64,000 bases of DNA from Georgenia satyanarayanai (GTDB taxonomy: Bacteria > Actinomycetota > Actinomycetes > Actinomycetales > Actinomycetaceae), in assembly GCF_900116375.1 (NCBI RefSeq), contig NZ_UETB01000001.1:1-64000 (forward strand), written 5' to 3'. Below, one piece after another: positions 8,005-17,145 of the stretch (position 1 is its first letter; every line of letters starts with the position of its first letter). Below the pieces are notes generated by a model. It did no database searches. It was not told the origin of the DNA and saw only the letters and a program-made list of their open reading frames with translations. Both the position numbers and the translations under genes were made by a program.

Positions 8005-8492
8005 CCGCCCCCGCCGAGGACCACGACGGCGCCTCGCTCATCGCCATCCTCGACGAGCTCGCCTCGCTCGTCACCGAGGCCCGGCAGATGCCGATGTCCG
8101 CGTCCGTGCTGGTCAACCGCGCCGAGGCGCTCGACCTCATCGCCGCGGCCAAGGCCGTGGTCCCGGGCGAGATCCAGGCCGCGGACGACGTCCTCACGGG
8201 CGCGGAGGACGTCCTCGCCGACGCCCGCGAGCGAGCGGCGCGCATCCTCCAGGAGGCGGAGGAGCAGGCCGAGCGACTCGTGGGGCAGGAGAGCGTCGTC
8301 GAGATGGCCCGCCAGCGCGCCGAGCAGGTCATCACCGCGGCCGAGGAGCGGGCCGCCCAGCTGGCCCGCGACGCCAACGACTACTGCGACCGCCAGCTCG
8401 CCCAGTTCGAGATCGACCTCGGCGCCATCACCAAGCAGGTCCGCGCCGGCCGCGACCGCCTCGCGACCCAGGACCCCACCCCGGAACCCTGA
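8001..8492 (+). CDS. SepIVA/DivIVA-like coiled-coil septation protein
   Basis: A 163-residue protein resembling mycobacterial SepIVA (Rv2927c): the N-terminal block ILDELASLVTEARQMPMS and the region GEIQAADDVL are characteristic, followed by a long Ala/Glu/Arg coiled coil (about 70-140) and the segment CDRQLAQFEIDL. It is shorter than the mycobacterial protein because the coiled-coil repeats are fewer. Mycobacterial SepIVA acts in septation and polar envelope growth; that role here is inferred. It overlaps coaD by 4 nt. Confidence 0.8.
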   Translation: MTAPAEDHDGASLIAILDELASLVTEARQMPMSASVLVNRAEALDLIAAAKAVVPGEIQAADDVLTGAEDVLADARERAARILQEAEEQAERLVGQESVVEMARQRAEQVITAAEERAAQLARDANDYCDRQLAQFEIDLGAITKQVRAGRDRLATQDPTPEP

Positions 8493-8525
8493 CCCGCCCC
8501 GCCCGCCCCTTGCCCCGTCCCGCAA

Positions 8526-8594
8526 CGTCGCAGCTGGTGGGTCCGACGACGCCGGCAAGCGCTTGCCGTGTCGGGCAGGTCACCAGTTGCGATG
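8526..8594. repeat. nested palindromes upstream of the DUF177 gene
   Basis: Outer arms at 8526-8539 and 8581-8594 pair in 12 of 14 positions; a perfect 14-bp palindrome GGCAAGCGCTTGCC at 8554-8567 sits in the loop. The structure lies after the SepIVA-like gene and before DUF177. The right outer arm overlaps a possible -35 (TTGCGA, 8587-8592) whose -10 would be TAACGT at 8608-8613. It could be a terminator, an operator or both; no U-tract follows. Confidence 0.6.
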
Positions 8595-8670
8595 ATGAGG
8601 GGTGGGGTAACGTGGAGCGGCCGCGGGCTGGCCGGTTGCCCGCAGGCCCGCCGTCTCACCAGGAGTGACC

Positions 8671-9258
8671 ATGGACCCCCGATCACCGTTCGTGATCAGC
8701 ACCCACGACCTCGCGCGCCAGCCCGGGACGCTGCGGACGGTGGAGCGCGCGGTCCCCGCCCCCAAGGACTTCGGCACCGCCGTCATGTGGGTCGTGCCCG
8801 GCTCGGACATCCGCCTGGACCTGCGGCTCGAGGCCGTCATGGAGGGCGTGCTCGTCTCCGGTGACGCCGGCGTCGAGCTCCAGGGCGAGTGCTCCCGCTG
8901 CCTGCGCGAGATCACCGAGTCGCGCGCCGTCGACGTCAACGAGCTCTTCTTCTACCCCGGCGCCCGGAAGGCCGCCCTCGCCGACGGCGACGAGGAGGCC
9001 GAGGACATGCTCGAGCTCGAGGGTGAGCTGCTCGACCTCGAGCCCGTCGTGCGCGACGCCGTCGTCACCGCGATGCCCTTCCGCCCGCTGTGCGAGGAGG
9101 GCTGCCGCGGCCTGTGCGCCGGTTGCGGCGAGCGGCTCGACGACCTGCCCGCCGACCACGAGCACGTGGACGTCGACCCCCGCTGGGCGGCGCTCGCGGG
9201 CCTGGCAGCGGGCGGGGACGACGACGCCGCGGACGGGACCGACGGCGAGGACCGCTGA
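8671..9258 (+). CDS. DUF177/YceD family protein
   Basis: A 195-residue member of the YceD/DUF177 family, thought to be linked to rRNA processing and ribosome assembly because it usually neighbours rpmF. Motifs are ECSRCLREI and the Cys pairs in [19 protein letters not shown] 8671 is chosen because AGGAG at 8661-8665 is 5 nt upstream. An rpmF gene normally lies between this gene and rnc in actinobacteria but is absent here: the stop TGA overlaps the rnc ATG by 1 nt. Confidence 0.88.
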   Translation: MDPRSPFVISTHDLARQPGTLRTVERAVPAPKDFGTAVMWVVPGSDIRLDLRLEAVMEGVLVSGDAGVELQGECSRCLREITESRAVDVNELFFYPGARKAALADGDEEAEDMLELEGELLDLEPVVRDAVVTAMPFRPLCEEGCRGLCAGCGERLDDLPADHEHVDVDPRWAALAGLAAGGDDDAADGTDGEDR

Positions 9259-9974
9259 TGGGCCGGAAGGTGAGCGCCGGCCCGGCCCGTGACGACGTCG
9301 ACGTGCTCCTCGAGCGCCTCGGCATCCACATCGATCCCGAGCTCCTCGTCCTCGCGCTCACCCACCGCTCCTTCGCCCACGAGGCCGGCGGCATCCCCAC
9401 CAACGAGCGCCTGGAGTTCCTCGGGGACACGGTGCTCGGCCTCGTCGTCACCGAGCGGCTCTACCGCGTCAACGCCGAGACCGCCGAGGGCGACCTCGCC
9501 CGCATGCGGGCCGCGACCGTGAGCCAGCGGGCGCTGGCCGGGGTGGCGCGCGAGCTCGGGCTGGGTGACTTCATCCTCCTCGGGCGCGGTGAGCTCGTCA
9601 CCGGCGGGCGGGAGAAGGACTCGATCCTCTCCGACACCGTGGAGGCCCTCATCGGGGCGGCCTACCTGTGCAACGGGCTCGAGCCCACCCGCGCGATGAT
9701 CGAGCGGCTGGTCGCCGGCCTCCTCGCGCAGGCCGCCACGCTCGGCGCGGGGCTGGACTGGAAGACGAGCCTCCAGGAGCTGGTCGCCTCCCGCGGGCTG
9801 CCCGCCCCGACCTACGAGGTCGTGGGGACCGGGCCCGACCACGCGCGCAGCTTCACCGCGACCGTCATCGTCGCCGGGGAGGCCTGGGGCACCGGCGCCG
9901 GGACGGCGAAGAAGGTGGCCGAGCAGCAGGCCGCGGAGGACGCCTACACCCGGCTCCTCGCGCAGGGTGCCTGA
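9258..9974 (+). CDS. rnc: ribonuclease III
   Basis: RNase III cleaves double-stranded RNA in rRNA and mRNA processing. The 238-residue protein has the signature [13 protein letters not shown] with catalytic Glu/Asp, a second acidic cluster (DTVEALIGA), and a C-terminal dsRNA-binding domain from about 165 starting [12 protein letters not shown] and ending [14 protein letters not shown]. It starts directly at the DUF177 stop and is followed 8 nt later by mutM, the conserved rnc-mutM pair. Confidence 0.96.
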   Translation: MGRKVSAGPARDDVDVLLERLGIHIDPELLVLALTHRSFAHEAGGIPTNERLEFLGDTVLGLVVTERLYRVNAETAEGDLARMRAATVSQRALAGVARELGLGDFILLGRGELVTGGREKDSILSDTVEALIGAAYLCNGLEPTRAMIERLVAGLLAQAATLGAGLDWKTSLQELVASRGLPAPTYEVVGTGPDHARSFTATVIVAGEAWGTGAGTAKKVAEQQAAEDAYTRLLAQGA

Positions 9975-9982
9975 GAGCGCCG

Positions 9983-11107
9983 ATGCCTGAGCTGCCCGAG
10001 GTCGAGACCGTCCGCGACGGGCTGGCCCGGCACGTGCTCGGCCGGCGGGTGGAGGACGTCGTCGTCCACCATCCCCGTGCGGTGCGCCGGCACGCGGGTG
10101 GGGCGCTCGACCTGCCCGGCCGGCTCGCCGGGCGCACGCTGTCCGCCGCGGTGCGCCGCGGCAAGTACCTGTGGCTCGTCCTCGACGACGACGCCGAGGA
10201 GGCGCTCCTCGTCCACCTCGGCATGAGCGGTCAGCTCCTCGTGCGCCGCGAGGACACCGCTCTCACCCTGCCCCCGCCCGAGCACCTCGTCCACCCCCCA
10301 ACCCCGCCCCCGCTCCCGCTCCCCGCCGCCGCCCCAGGAGCATCCGCCGACAGCGCACTTACCGCCGACAGCGCACTTACCGCCGAGAGCGCACTTACCG
10401 CCGAGGGCGCACTTACCGCCGAGGGCGCACTTACCGCCGAGAGCGCACCTACCGCCGAGAGCGCGCTTACCGCCGCGCCCGGCGTCCCCTCGGACCCCGA
10501 GCGGCACCTGCGCGTCGCCCTGCGGCTCGACGACGGCGCCCGGCTGTGGTTCGTCGACCAGCGCACCTTCGGCCACCTGCTCGTCGCCGACCTCGTCCCG
10601 ACGGCCGACGGCCGGCCCGGCGGGCAGGGCTCACCGGTCCCCGCGCTGCCCGAGCCCGCGGCCCACATCGCCCGCGACCCGCTCGACCCGGACCTCGACC
10701 GCGCGGCCTGGGCCCGCCGGCTTCGGCAGCGCCGCACCGAGGTCAAGCGTGCCCTGCTCGACCAGTCCCTGGTCTCGGGCATCGGCAACATCTACGCCGA
10801 CGAGGCGCTGTGGCGCGCCCGCCTCCACCCGCGCCGCGCGACCGACCGCCTCACCCAGCGCGCGGCGCTCGAGCTGCTCGACGCGTCCGAGGCCGTCATG
10901 CGCGAGGCCCTGGCCGCCGGCGGCACGTCCTTCGACGCGCTCTACGTCGACGTCGAGGGCGCCAGCGGCTACTTCGCGCGCTCGCTGGACGCCTACGGCC
11001 GGGCCGGTGAACCGTGCCGGCGCTGCGGCACGCCGATGCGCCGCGAGTCCTTCATGGGCCGGTCCTCGACCTTCTGCCCGCGCTGCCAGCGCCCCTCCCG
11101 CGGCTGA
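9983..11107 (+). CDS. mutM: formamidopyrimidine-DNA glycosylase
   Basis: MutM/Fpg removes oxidised purines and nicks the abasic site. After Met removal the N-terminus is [13 protein letters not shown], with the catalytic Pro and Glu. The H2TH region ([24 protein letters not shown]) and a C-terminal four-Cys zinc finger (CRRCG...CPRCQ) are intact. The protein is 374 residues, about 80 longer than usual, because of a Pro/Ala-rich insertion near residues 95-172. This insertion includes seven 18-bp repeats encoding TA(D/E)(S/G)AL-like hexapeptides. It lies between the strand ending LLVRRED and the [11 protein letters not shown] strand, a variable loop in the N-terminal domain. Confidence 0.95.
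   Translation: MPELPEVETVRDGLARHVLGRRVEDVVVHHPRAVRRHAGGALDLPGRLAGRTLSAAVRRGKYLWLVLDDDAEEALLVHLGMSGQLLVRREDTALTLPPPEHLVHPPTPPPLPLPAAAPGASADSALTADSALTAESALTAEGALTAEGALTAESAPTAESALTAAPGVPSDPERHLRVALRLDDGARLWFVDQRTFGHLLVADLVPTADGRPGGQGSPVPALPEPAAHIARDPLDPDLDRAAWARRLRQRRTEVKRALLDQSLVSGIGNIYADEALWRARLHPRRATDRLTQRAALELLDASEAVMREALAAGGTSFDALYVDVEGASGYFARSLDAYGRAGEPCRRCGTPMRRESFMGRSSTFCPRCQRPSRG
10346..10471 (+). repeat. seven tandem 18-bp repeats inside mutM
   Basis: Seven uninterrupted 18-bp units with consensus GCCGASRGCGCACTTACC begin at 10346 and end at 10471, in frame (residues 122-163). The first two units are identical to the first unit of the recG array at 3441, so the two arrays belong to one repeat family. 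Confidence 0.95.
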
Positions 11108-11114
11108 CCCGACC

Positions 11115-12518
11115 TCAGAGCAGCCGCCGCGCCAGCGCTCGTCGCACGGCGGTGAAGGGCGGTCGGATCGCGCCGAGCGTGTCGGGCAGCAGCGGCTTGC
11201 GCACCACCGGCTTCGTGTGGCTGAAGGCCCGCACCGAGGCCTCACCGTGGTACGCGCCCGTCCCCGAGGCGCCGACGCCACCGAAGGGCAGGGACGGCAT
11301 CGAGGCCTGGACGAGTGGCACGTCGAGACCCACCGCGCCCGACGACGTCTCCCGCAGCAGACGGGCCTGCACGTCCGCGTCGGCGGTGAACGCGTACAGC
11401 GCCAGCGGCTTGTCCCCGCTGCGGATGTGCGCGATCGCGGCGTCGAGGTCGGGCACCGCCACGATCGGCAGGACCGGCCCGAAGATCTCCTCGGCCATGA
11501 CGGGGGAGTCGGGGGTGACGTCGGCGAGCACGGTCGGGGGGACGTACCTGCGGGCGACGTCCGCCTTCCCGCCGACGACGACGCGCGCGCCGGCCGCGAC
11601 CGACTCGCTCACCATCTGGTCCAGCCGTGCGGCGTGCTCGGTGGTGACGATCCGCCCGTAGTCCGGGCTGGCGGCCGGGTCGGCGCCGTACATGGCGCGG
11701 ATCTCCCGCGCGAGCAGCGGCTCCAGGGCCCGGGCCACGTCGGGCGGCGCGAGGAGGTAGTCCGGCGCGACGCAGGTCTGGCCGGCGTTGACGAGCTTCC
11801 CCCAGGCGATGCGCCGGGCCGCCGCGGGAAGGTCGGTGGTGGCGTCGACCCACGCGGGGGACTTCCCCCCGAGCTCGAGGGTGACGGGCGTGAGGTGCCG
11901 GGCCGCCGCCGTCATGACGATCCGTGCCACCCGGCCCCCGCCGGTGAAGACGATGTGGTCGAAGCGCTCCTCGAGCAGCTCGGTGGTCCGCTCCGGGCCG
12001 CCGGTGACGACCGCGACGCCGTCGAGGTAGCGGGGGACGAGCCGCTCGAGCACCTCGGCGGTGCGCGGCGCGAGCTCCGAGGGCTTGAGGACGGCGGTGT
12101 TGCCCGCCGCCAGCACCCCGACGAGCGGGCCGAGGAGGAGGAAGACCGGGTAGTTCCACGGCGCGATGACGAGCACGGCCCCGAGCGGTTCGAGCACGAG
12201 CGAGGCGCGCGCCGGCTGGTACTGCCACGGCACGCTCACCCGCTGCGGCGCGAGCCACCGGCGCAGGTGCCTGCGGGTGTGGCGGATCTCCTCGAGGAGC
12301 ACACCGATCTCGGTGAGGTGCGTCTCGGTGGGGGACTTGTGCAGGTCCGCGCGCAGGGCGCGCTCGATCTCACCGGCGTTCTCGGTGAGCAGCGCGGCCA
12401 GCCGGTCCAGCTGCTCCAGGCGCCACGCCAGCGGCCGGGTCACTCCCGTGTCGAAGCGCTCGCGCACGCGCTGGACGACGACGGCGGTGGCGGAGGTCTG
12501 CGTGGGGGCGCTGGTCAC
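11115..12518 (-). CDS. aldehyde dehydrogenase family protein (class 3-like)
   Basis: A 467-residue NAD(P)-dependent aldehyde dehydrogenase. The cofactor-binding block APWNYPVFL, the Glu-containing LELGGKSPA, the catalytic Cys in [13 protein letters not shown] and EEIFGPVLP are all present. The length and the motif [21 protein letters not shown] fit the class 3/coniferyl-aldehyde dehydrogenase-like group acting on fatty or aromatic aldehydes. The GTG at 12518 is the most plausible start; codons further upstream read into unlike sequence. It is convergent with mutM, with 7 nt between the stops, and has no operon partner. Confidence 0.9.
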   Translation of the reverse strand: MTSAPTQTSATAVVVQRVRERFDTGVTRPLAWRLEQLDRLAALLTENAGEIERALRADLHKSPTETHLTEIGVLLEEIRHTRRHLRRWLAPQRVSVPWQYQPARASLVLEPLGAVLVIAPWNYPVFLLLGPLVGVLAAGNTAVLKPSELAPRTAEVLERLVPRYLDGVAVVTGGPERTTELLEERFDHIVFTGGGRVARIVMTAAARHLTPVTLELGGKSPAWVDATTDLPAAARRIAWGKLVNAGQTCVAPDYLLAPPDVARALEPLLAREIRAMYGADPAASPDYGRIVTTEHAARLDQMVSESVAAGARVVVGGKADVARRYVPPTVLADVTPDSPVMAEEIFGPVLPIVAVPDLDAAIAHIRSGDKPLALYAFTADADVQARLLRETSSGAVGLDVPLVQASMPSLPFGGVGASGTGAYHGEASVRAFSHTKPVVRKPLLPDTLGAIRPPFTAVRRALARRLL

Positions 12519-12770
12519 CTCGCGAGGGTACGCGGGCAGCGCCGCCGCGCTCACGTCGTCCACCCGGCCCGCCCGGCGCACCAGGAAGCTGGTCCGGCCA
12601 CCGCCCGCCGACCATGCGCCCGGTGGTGCGCCGTGCTCCCCGTCGACGGGGCGCACGGTGGTACCGGGGGTCGCAGGGTCGTGTCGCCAGGGCCGAGGAC
12701 GGGCGCGGCGAAACGGGCGACACTGTCGAGCCACGCCCGTCCGCGCGGCCGGGCGCGCTAGGGTCGAGGC
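12519..12770. other. divergent intergenic region without a recognised gene
   Basis: This 252-nt gap separates the starts of the aldehyde dehydrogenase and the response regulator. No credible ORF or structured RNA is seen. On the right side TAGGGT at 12759-12764 lies 6 nt before the GTG of the regulator, a leaderless-type promoter. An imperfect inverted repeat (CGGGCG...CGCCCG, about 12712-12739) flanks ACACTGTCGAGC and could be an operator. Confidence 0.4.
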
Positions 12771-13427
12771 GTGAGCGAGCAGACCCTCTCCGGACAGCGC
12801 GACATCCGCGTGATGATCATCGACGACCACGAGGTGGTGCGACGCGGCATCGCCGAGATCGTCGACAGATCCGAGGGGCTGACCGTCGTCGCGGAGGGTG
12901 GCTCGGTCGCCGAGACGCTGCGCCGCGCACCGCTCGTGCGGCCCGAGATCCTCCTCGTCGACCTCCAGCTGCCCGACGGCACCGGCATCGACATCATCCG
13001 TGCCCTGGGTGAGACGGTTCCCGAGGCCCGCGCCGTCGTCCTCACGTCCTTCGACGACGACGACGCCCTTGCCGAGGCCCTCGAGGCCGGCGCCCGCGCC
13101 TACCTCCTCAAGACGGTGCGCGGCGCGGAGATCGCCGACGTCATCAAGGCCGTCGCCGCCGGGCGCACGCTCCTGGACGACCGCACCGTCACCCGCCGCC
13201 GCGCCGACCACGACGACCCGACGGCGGACCTCACCCCCTCCGAGCGCAAGGTCCTCGACCTCATCGGCGACGGTCTGTCCAACCGTGAGATCGGGGAGAA
13301 GCTCGGCGTCGCGGAGAAGACGGTGAAGAACCACATCACCTCGCTGCTGGCGAAGATGGGCCTCCAGCGCCGCACCCAGGTGGCCGCCTGGGTCGCCGGC
13401 CAGCGCGCCAAGGGCTGGCGCGCCTAG
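12771..13427 (+). CDS. NarL/DosR-like response regulator
   Basis: A 218-residue two-component regulator. The receiver has the acidic pair in [11 protein letters not shown], phosphoacceptor Asp64 in [10 protein letters not shown] and the conserved Lys in YLLKTV. The C-terminal LuxR-type helix-turn-helix (about 155-210) reads [29 protein letters not shown]. Several blocks match mycobacterial DosR/DevR closely: [19 protein letters not shown] and KTVKN-LLAKMG-RRTQ. Its partner is very likely the DosS-like kinase encoded convergently at 13571-15283. DosR family members control hypoxia and NO responses; the regulon here is not known. The transcript may be leaderless. Confidence 0.9.
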   Translation: MSEQTLSGQRDIRVMIIDDHEVVRRGIAEIVDRSEGLTVVAEGGSVAETLRRAPLVRPEILLVDLQLPDGTGIDIIRALGETVPEARAVVLTSFDDDDALAEALEAGARAYLLKTVRGAEIADVIKAVAAGRTLLDDRTVTRRRADHDDPTADLTPSERKVLDLIGDGLSNREIGEKLGVAEKTVKNHITSLLAKMGLQRRTQVAAWVAGQRAKGWRA

Positions 13428-13459
13428 AGCGCCGCGCAGCGGCAGGCGCCTCCCTTCGC

Positions 13460-13527
13460 CGAGTACGCACACACGGTCACCAGCCCGCGCCTACGCGGCG
13501 CTCGGGGTGACCGTAGGTGCGTACTCG
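13460..13527. terminator. bidirectional hairpin between regulator and sensor kinase genes
   Basis: Arms of 22 nt at 13460-13481 and 13506-13527 are complementary except for 2 mismatches. The structure stands between two convergent genes and is a good candidate for a shared terminator, although no T-tract follows on either strand. Confidence 0.6.
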
Positions 13528-13570
13528 CGGGGAGGGTGGGGGCGTCTTTTCGCGGCTCGGCGGGTTCCGC

Positions 13571-15283
13571 TCAGGTGAGCGGGACCTGCCAGGACAGCAG
13601 CGTGCCGTCGCCGGAGTCGCTGCGGCCCAGGGAGAAGGTGCCGCCGTGGCGGCGGGCCCGCACGGCGAGGTTGTCCAGCCCCGAGCGGCGGGTGGAGGCG
13701 CGGTCCACGCCCACGCCGTCGTCCTCGACCTCGACCGCGACCCGCCCGTGGACGCCGGAGCCGCGGACGGTGACGCGCACCTGCACCGAGGACGCGCGCG
13801 CGTGGCGGGCCGCGTTGGCCAGCCCCTCGCGCACGACGGCGACGACGTCGTCGGCGATGTCGTCGTCCACGCGGGCGTCGAGCAGCTCGGCGGGGGAGGC
13901 GGCGAGGTCGAGGTCGTCGTCGCCGTCCCGCACGAGCCGTCCGTCGACGGCGATGAGGAGGGAGGGCGCGAAGCCGAGCCCGGTGCGCGCGAGGGAGGTC
14001 TCGCGCCGCAGCCGCTCGACCAGCCCGACGGCCTCGTCCGGCTCACGCAGGGAGTGGACGATGGACCGGATCTGGCGCACGCTCTCGTCGACGCTCGTGA
14101 GCGCGTCCTCCAGGCTCTCGGCGATCCACGCCGTGTCCGGGTTGCCGACGGCGGCCACCCGCACGGTCTCGAGCTGCATGCCGGTGGCGAAGAGCTGCTG
14201 GACGGCGAGGTCGTGGAGGTCGCGGGAGATGCGCTGGCGCTCCTCGAGGAGCGAGGAGACGTCCTCGGCGTGCCGGGCGGCCGCCAGCTCGAGCGCGACG
14301 GCGGCCTGCGTGGCGACGACCTCGGCGACCTCGAGCTCGGCGGGCGTGAACTCCGTCCCGCCCTGCAGCCGCAGGAGGATGAGCACGCCGCGGCCCACAC
14401 CCTGGGACATCATCGGGGCGTAGAGCGCGGGGCCGTAGCGCGCGAGCTGCGGCACCCGCAGGGAGCGGGCGCGGGACATCGAGTCGACGATCATCCCCAC
14501 GCCGTTGGCCAGCACCGTGCGGGCACGCCCCTCCGGGGGGAAGACGGCTCCGATGGCGTCATGGGCGCCCTCGCCGTCGGCGATCTCGCACATCCACGTG
14601 TCGCCCACGGAGGGCAGCACGATGAGGGCGGCGTCCGCGCGGGCCACCTCGCGGACCTTGGCGGCGATGAGCTCGAGCGCCTCCTCCTCCTCGGTGCCGG
14701 ACAGGAGCCGGCTGGTGATCTCCTGGCTGACGGCCACCCAGCGCTCGCGGTCGCGGGCATCGGCGTAGCGCTGGGCGTTGACGACGGCGACGGCGGCCGC
14801 GGAGGCGAGCTGTTCCATGGCGCGGGCGTCGTCCTCGGTGAAGCCGCCGGGCTTGTCGGCGAGGTAGAGCCGCCCGAAGACCTGCTCGCGGATGCGCACC
14901 GGCACGCCGAGGAAGCCGTCCATGTGGGGGTGGGCGGCGGGCCAGCCACCGAAGGCGGGGTGGTCGGTGATCGAGTCGAGCAGGAGGTGGCCGTGGGTGG
15001 GGATCTCGGCGAAGATGCCGTGGCCGTGGGGGGCGTGGCCCAGGCGCCGCTCGGTCTCCTCGTCGACGCCGTGCTGGACGAAGGTGGCCGTGTCGCCGCG
15101 GTTGTCGAGGACGGCGAGGGCCGCGTAGCGCGCGCCGGTCAGGGTGCTCGCGCCGTCGACGAATCCCTTGAGGACGGTGTCGAGGTCGAGGCTCGAGGTG
15201 AGCCCGATGGCGGCGTCCAGCAGCCTCGCGCGTGCCTCCCGGTCCGGCATGACGATCCTCGCTCCCTGCGTGGGCGTGCTCAC
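13571..15283 (-). CDS. DosS/DevS-like GAF sensor histidine kinase
   Basis: A 570-residue cytosolic kinase: GAF-A (about 20-170), GAF-B (about 185-335), a HisKA_3 dimerisation box with phospho-His357 in RDLHDLAVQQLF, and a HATPase domain (about 440-570). In GAF-A, AAHPHMDGFLGVPVR aligns with the segment of mycobacterial DosS that carries heme ligand His149; here it is His118. The distal Tyr171 equivalent is also kept, 22 residues later (Tyr140). It is therefore predicted to be a heme-based O2/NO/CO or redox sensor. GTG 15283 overlaps the cydC stop; ATG 15250 is an alternative. It is the last gene of the cytochrome bd operon, and the DosR-like regulator is convergent next door. Confidence 0.88.
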   Translation of the reverse strand: MSTPTQGARIVMPDREARARLLDAAIGLTSSLDLDTVLKGFVDGASTLTGARYAALAVLDNRGDTATFVQHGVDEETERRLGHAPHGHGIFAEIPTHGHLLLDSITDHPAFGGWPAAHPHMDGFLGVPVRIREQVFGRLYLADKPGGFTEDDARAMEQLASAAAVAVVNAQRYADARDRERWVAVSQEITSRLLSGTEEEEALELIAAKVREVARADAALIVLPSVGDTWMCEIADGEGAHDAIGAVFPPEGRARTVLANGVGMIVDSMSRARSLRVPQLARYGPALYAPMMSQGVGRGVLILLRLQGGTEFTPAELEVAEVVATQAAVALELAAARHAEDVSSLLEERQRISRDLHDLAVQQLFATGMQLETVRVAAVGNPDTAWIAESLEDALTSVDESVRQIRSIVHSLREPDEAVGLVERLRRETSLARTGLGFAPSLLIAVDGRLVRDGDDDLDLAASPAELLDARVDDDIADDVVAVVREGLANAARHARASSVQVRVTVRGSGVHGRVAVEVEDDGVGVDRASTRRSGLDNLAVRARRHGGTFSLGRSDSGDGTLLSWQVPLT

Positions 15284-17145
15284 CGCGCCTCCTGCTCCAC
15301 GGCCCACCGGTAGCGGGGCAGCGTCTGGAGGAGGTGCTCGTGAGTTCCTCTCGCGAGCACGGTAGCCGGTCCCTGCGACGCGCCGAGCACGACGACCTCG
15401 TCCGCGGCCGCCAGCGGCGCCAGGCGGTGGGTGACGAGGAGGACGCCGCGGCCCTGGTCGCGGGTGGCGAGGAGGTCACCGACGAGGCGGTCGGCGGTGG
15501 CCGGGTCCAGGTGCTCGCCCGGCTCGTCGAGGAGGAGCAGCGGGGCGCGGCTGGCGAGGGCACGGGCCAGGAGGAGGCGGCGGCGCTCACCGCCGGACAG
15601 GGAGGTCGCGTCGCTGTCGAGGAGGGTGTGGACGCCGTCGTGCAGGGCGGTGAGCCACTCGGCGAGCCCCGCGCGGCCCAGCAGCTCCACGGCCTCCGCC
15701 GGGCTCACGTCGCCGCGCGCGACCCGCAGGTTCTCGAGCACCGTCGTGCCGAACACGTGCGCGTCCTCGGCGGTGAGGACGACGGCGCCGCTCACGGTGC
15801 GCCGGTCCAGCTCGGCGACGGGGCCGGCGCCGATGCGGACCTCGCCGCGCCGCGGGGGGACCAGGCCGGCGAGGGTGAGCAGGAGGGTGGTCTTGCCGAT
15901 CCCGCTGGGGCCGACGACGGCGACGCTGCGCCCCGGCCGCACCTCGAGGTCCAGGCCCTCGGCCACGATCCCGGTCCGCGGCCAGCCGACGGCGAGGTCC
16001 CGGGCCCGCAGCACGGGCGCGCCGCCGGCGGCGGGCGAGGCCTCGCCCGCCCCCGCGCGGGTCGCGCCTGCGCCGGTCGCGGCCCACGGCGCACCGGCGT
16101 CCGCGGCACCCGCGGCCTCCTCGACCCGACCGGCGGGGCCGCTCCCGGCGCTCGGCCCCGCCCCGGCGCCGTCGAGCAGCTCGGTGACCCGCACGGCCGC
16201 CTCGGCGGAGCGGACGAGCTGGACGGCGGCCGGCCCGAGCAGGGCGGTGCCCTCGAAGGCGGCGAGCGGCGTGAGCACGACGACCGCCAGCTCCACCGCC
16301 TCCATCGTCCCCGCCACCGTCGCGTGCACGCCGAGCACGAGGGCGGCGAGCACGGCGAGGCCCATGGCGAGGTGGTCGGTGCCGGCGGCCAGCGCGGCGG
16401 GCCGGGCCGCGGCGTCCTTCGTGCGGGCGAGGCGCTGCTCGGTCCCCGCGAGCGCGGCCCGGGCGCGGGGCAGCCCACCGGACACCGTGAGCTCGGCGGC
16501 GCCCTCGACCATCGCCATCGCCCCCGCGGTGAGCTCGGTGCGCGCCCGCGCCCGGGCGAGCTCGTCCAGGCGGGCCGCGCGCATGGTGAGCAGCGGCGCG
16601 GCCACGCCGGCGAGCAGCAGGCACGCGGCGAGCACCGCGCCGATCCCGAGGTGCAGCCAGGCGACGAGGATGACGGTGCCGGTCCCGACGACGGCGGCCA
16701 CGGCGGCGGGCAGCAGGGCGCGCACGACGACGTCCCCGACGGCGTCGACGTCGGCGCCCGTGCGGGCGAGGACGTCGCCGCGCCGGAGCCCGGACACGAC
16801 GTCGGTGGGGGCGTCGGCGAGGGTCGTGTAGACCCGCTCGCGGAGCGTCGCCATCCCGCGCAGGGCGACCTCGTGGGAGACCAGCCGCTCGACGTAGCGC
16901 ATGAGGCCGCGCGCGATGCCGAAGGTCCGCACCGCCACGGAGGCGACACCGAGCTCGAGGACGGGCGGCATCTGGGAGGCGCGGGCGATGAGCCAGGCGG
17001 CCGTCGCGGACAGCCCGACGGCGCTGCCCAGCCCGGCCGTGCCGGCGAGCACGGCGAGGAGGAAGCGCCACCGGTCGAGGTCGAGGAGGTCGACGGCGCG
17101 GCGCAGCGCGCGCCGCTCGGCGGGGGACAGGGGCAGCAGGCTCAT
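15280..17145 (-). CDS. cydC: thiol reductant ABC exporter subunit CydC
   Basis: A 621-residue half-transporter with fused membrane and ATPase domains. Six transmembrane helices occupy about residues 20-320. A Gly/Ala-rich low-complexity linker (about 340-395) is unusually long. The nucleotide-binding domain has Walker A GPSGIGKTT, signature LSGGERRR and Walker B LLLLDEP. CydDC exports glutathione/cysteine and is needed to assemble cytochrome bd. The ATG at 17145 overlaps the cydD stop by 4 nt. Confidence 0.92.
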   Translation of the reverse strand: MSLLPLSPAERRALRRAVDLLDLDRWRFLLAVLAGTAGLGSAVGLSATAAWLIARASQMPPVLELGVASVAVRTFGIARGLMRYVERLVSHEVALRGMATLRERVYTTLADAPTDVVSGLRRGDVLARTGADVDAVGDVVVRALLPAAVAAVVGTGTVILVAWLHLGIGAVLAACLLLAGVAAPLLTMRAARLDELARARARTELTAGAMAMVEGAAELTVSGGLPRARAALAGTEQRLARTKDAAARPAALAAGTDHLAMGLAVLAALVLGVHATVAGTMEAVELAVVVLTPLAAFEGTALLGPAAVQLVRSAEAAVRVTELLDGAGAGPSAGSGPAGRVEEAAGAADAGAPWAATGAGATRAGAGEASPAAGGAPVLRARDLAVGWPRTGIVAEGLDLEVRPGRSVAVVGPSGIGKTTLLLTLAGLVPPRRGEVRIGAGPVAELDRRTVSGAVVLTAEDAHVFGTTVLENLRVARGDVSPAEAVELLGRAGLAEWLTALHDGVHTLLDSDATSLSGGERRRLLLARALASRAPLLLLDEPGEHLDPATADRLVGDLLATRDQGRGVLLVTHRLAPLAAADEVVVLGASQGPATVLARGTHEHLLQTLPRYRWAVEQEAR

